Shown one piece after another: positions 62,356 through 64,000 of a stretch of 64,000 nucleotides of DNA. The notes under the pieces are model-generated. The model saw nothing but the letters and a program-made list of their open reading frames with translations. It ran no database searches and was not told the origin of the DNA. This DNA comes from Psychrilyobacter piezotolerans (lineage in GTDB: Bacteria > Fusobacteriota > Fusobacteriia > Fusobacteriales > Fusobacteriaceae), in contig NZ_QUAJ01000005.1 of NCBI RefSeq assembly GCF_003391055.1, forward strand, positions 62,001-126,000, written 5' to 3'. Positions within the stretch are counted from its first letter, which is position 1; each line of letters opens with the position of its first letter. A program made the position numbers and the translations under genes.

Positions 62356-63330
62356 CTATCTACAATATTTATCTCTAAGAGATTTTAGATATTCCGCACT
62401 CTTCTTTGCTCCTTCAAACTGATCAGCCATCATCTTTTCGATAACTGCATCATCTACAGCCTTGTGCGGGAAATAGTAGTCTAACGGCTTGATAAGGTTT
62501 CTATCATATGGTGCCTCTCCTAATTTAAATGCTCCCTCGCCGACTTTATGAACTCCACCTGCTCCAGGTTCTCTTTTAAAGTCTGTACAATATGGGAAAC
62601 ACATTTCCATATTGATTCTTTTTAATGGAGATTTTTCTACCATTATTTTGAATGCCTTATCTAAGTCGATATTTCCTGTTCCTGCCGGGACACCACAAAC
62701 TAAATAATCATATTTAGCATCTTCATCCTTTACGATTATATGGTCTTTGAAATGAGTAGTATATGTATAAGGAGCCATCTTTTCAGCAGCCTCAATAGGA
62801 TCTTCCCATGCCATCATAGCATTACCGAAGTCATAGTGAAGTCCTACCCAGTGAGAGTTTACTTCCTTTACGATCTTAATAAGCTCATCAGCCGTTTCAT
62901 ACTCATGATTTTCAAGACCTACTTGTATTCTGTACTTTTCTAAAACAGGTACTATATCCTTTAAATCCTGAGTAGTCTGCTCATATACAGCAGCATCAAA
63001 CTCATCAAATTTAATATAAGTCCTGATAACGTCTGCTCCGATATGATGCGCTACTCTTACAGCCTTACTAAGTTCTTCATGACTAGTTCCATTACAGTCG
63101 ATCTCAGCATAAAGATTATATTTATCTATCTCGGCTCTTACCTTGTCTAAATGCTCTTTATTGTCATCTCCTAATTGACCTAACTCAGAATCTATTCCCC
63201 AGCCTGGAATCATGTTAAGTTCTACACCTTCGAATCCCATCTCTGCTGCTCTTCTTATAAAATCAAATACATCCATCTTTCCATATTGGAAATACAGGTG
63301 AAAACTTTCTGTCTCGATACCAATTTTCAT
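62356..63330 (-). CDS. Sugar phosphate isomerase/epimerase (TIM barrel)
   Basis: The 324-residue protein is an AP-endonuclease-2-type TIM barrel. MKIGIETESFHLYFQYGKMD, GFEGVELNMIP, VGLENHEYET (metal Glu), WVGLHYDFGNAM, TTHFKDHII and MEMCFPY with the last metal Glu are all visible. It isomerises or epimerises a sugar or sugar phosphate in the cytoplasm, with divalent metal. The ATG has AGGAGG upstream. It lies between a YitT protein and the PTS-CBS gene. Confidence 0.9.
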   Translation of the reverse strand: MKIGIETESFHLYFQYGKMDVFDFIRRAAEMGFEGVELNMIPGWGIDSELGQLGDDNKEHLDKVRAEIDKYNLYAEIDCNGTSHEELSKAVRVAHHIGADVIRTYIKFDEFDAAVYEQTTQDLKDIVPVLEKYRIQVGLENHEYETADELIKIVKEVNSHWVGLHYDFGNAMMAWEDPIEAAEKMAPYTYTTHFKDHIIVKDEDAKYDYLVCGVPAGTGNIDLDKAFKIMVEKSPLKRINMEMCFPYCTDFKREPGAGGVHKVGEGAFKLGEAPYDRNLIKPLDYYFPHKAVDDAVIEKMMADQFEGAKKSAEYLKSLRDKYCR

Positions 63331-63431
63331 GTTTTTTTCCTCCTAAATAATTATTAACTAAAAACAATTTATCATACTTTTATATTTAATTCAACACTTT
63401 TTCGTTTCTTTGTGTTACATTTTGTTGTTTT

Positions 63432-64000
63432 TCATTGTTTGAGTGGTTCAAAGCCATCTCCCTTTCCCCACACAGAGATAACCGGAGCTACGTTGATAAA
63501 GGCTTCCTTATCTATCCTTGCCACATATTCTTTCATGGCATGGGCTTCCTTGGTAGAACAGATAGATATTAATTTAAGTTGAAGAGAATTTGAATCGTTG
63601 GAGTTATTTCCAAGACTTACACCACGGTGTAAAACTTCTTTAATATATTTTTTTACTTCCTCGGTTTTAGAAGTAATTATTATAACTTTGACTAATTGTG
63701 CCCTCATTCCCATAAGAACGGAATCCAATGTCTTCATATAGACAGCCTGCATAACCAAGGCATAGAGGATAGAATTTAGACCAAAGACACTTCCGCATAC
63801 GAAAAGTACAGCTACATCTATAACAAAAAGAATCTTTGCTATACTTATATGGGGAAGCAGCAATACATTGGTAATTCTGGCTAAGGTATCGGAACTGCCC
63901 TGGGAAAATCCCTCCCTCAATACCAGGCCGGATCCTATTCCTGTTAATACTCCATAATAGATACAAACCAACAGTTTATCATCCAATACAACAGTAAAGA
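63432..64000 (-). CDS. YitT-family membrane protein, C-terminal part (5' end outside window)
   Basis: The frame is open to the right end of the window, so the start is missing. The TTG at 63986 is internal. The visible 189 residues have membrane helices (VCIYYGVLTGIGSGLVLREG, ILFVIDVAVLFVCGSVFG, SILYALVMQAVYMKTL) and a C-terminal cytoplasmic DUF2179 domain from about MRAQLVKVIIIT onward. GSGLVLREGFSQGSSDTLA is the YitT motif. Role not known, possibly transport. Confidence 0.88.
   Translation of the reverse strand, partial: FTVVLDDKLLVCIYYGVLTGIGSGLVLREGFSQGSSDTLARITNVLLLPHISIAKILFVIDVAVLFVCGSVFGLNSILYALVMQAVYMKTLDSVLMGMRAQLVKVIIITSKTEEVKKYIKEVLHRGVSLGNNSNDSNSLQLKLISICSTKEAHAMKEYVARIDKEAFINVAPVISVWGKGDGFEPLKQ

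Overview
The window is AT-rich, with strong AGGAGG-type ribosome binding sites, signal-II lipoproteins, an autotransporter-type outer-membrane barrel and repeat-rich passenger proteins whose N-terminal block resembles the autotransporter-associated domain of fusobacteria. A Gram-negative, low-GC anaerobe of the Fusobacteriota (Ilyobacter, Propionigenium or Psychrilyobacter type) fits best. This is inference from gene content, not a database match.

Layout. Positions 1-1000 are chromosomal: the 3' part of an adenine deaminase gene and a tRNA-Leu(CAA) with its own promoter. A mosaic accessory region starts directly after the tRNA. From 1.0 to 6.6 kb it holds a large serine recombinase, a short tyrosine-recombinase-like protein, small unknown genes, a relatively GC-rich non-coding stretch that looks like a structured RNA, a divergent repressor pair (small XRE protein and a CI/LexA-like protein) and gene debris. 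From 6.9 to 10.1 kb lies a compact cassette of Ser/Thr kinase, unknown 382-aa protein, PD-(D/E)xK-like nuclease and an opposed PP2C phosphatase. From 10.5 to 15.0 kb is a phage- or satellite-like segment with a tyrosine integrase carrying a C-terminal HTH and a terminase-small-subunit-like protein. From 15.4 to 28.8 kb seven co-directional genes form a defence-type island: ParB-like protein, radical SAM protein, unknown protein, SF1 helicase, DrmA-like helicase, DrmB-like DUF1998 protein and a NERD-nuclease/helicase fusion. No methylase or DrmC-type phospholipase is visible.

From 29.1 to 44.2 kb come a frameshifted TM2 gene, a small serine resolvase, an unknown 608-aa protein, an ADP-ribosylglycohydrolase, an IS1182-like insertion sequence, a possible leukocidin-like protein, an autotransporter barrel encoded as a separate gene, and two tandem passenger paralogues separated by IS debris. 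From 44.9 to 48.7 kb is an amino-acid module: YkvI-type transporter, XRE-cupin regulator, D-threonine-aldolase-like enzyme and a 5'-truncated DUF819 permease. From 49 to 56 kb are scattered accessory genes and several broken or duplicated ones. From 56.1 kb to the end the sequence looks like ordinary chromosome: M42 peptidase, peptide-binding lipoprotein, DeoR regulator, ArsB/NhaD-type transporter, PTS-EIIA/CBS protein, sugar epimerase and a YitT protein that runs off the window.

The accessory region behaves like an integration hotspot. The 3' end of the tRNA-Leu is echoed at 44479-44490 and near 55968-55978. A repeat of about 128 bp at 4616-4743 recurs at 55838-55965. Several genes exist as intact and internally deleted copies (6489/55146, 33136/51339, 34485/41391). 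The most interesting candidate systems are the kinase-nuclease-phosphatase cassette, the DrmAB island without a methylase, the separately encoded passenger and barrel, and the possible structured RNA at 3.95-4.41 kb.
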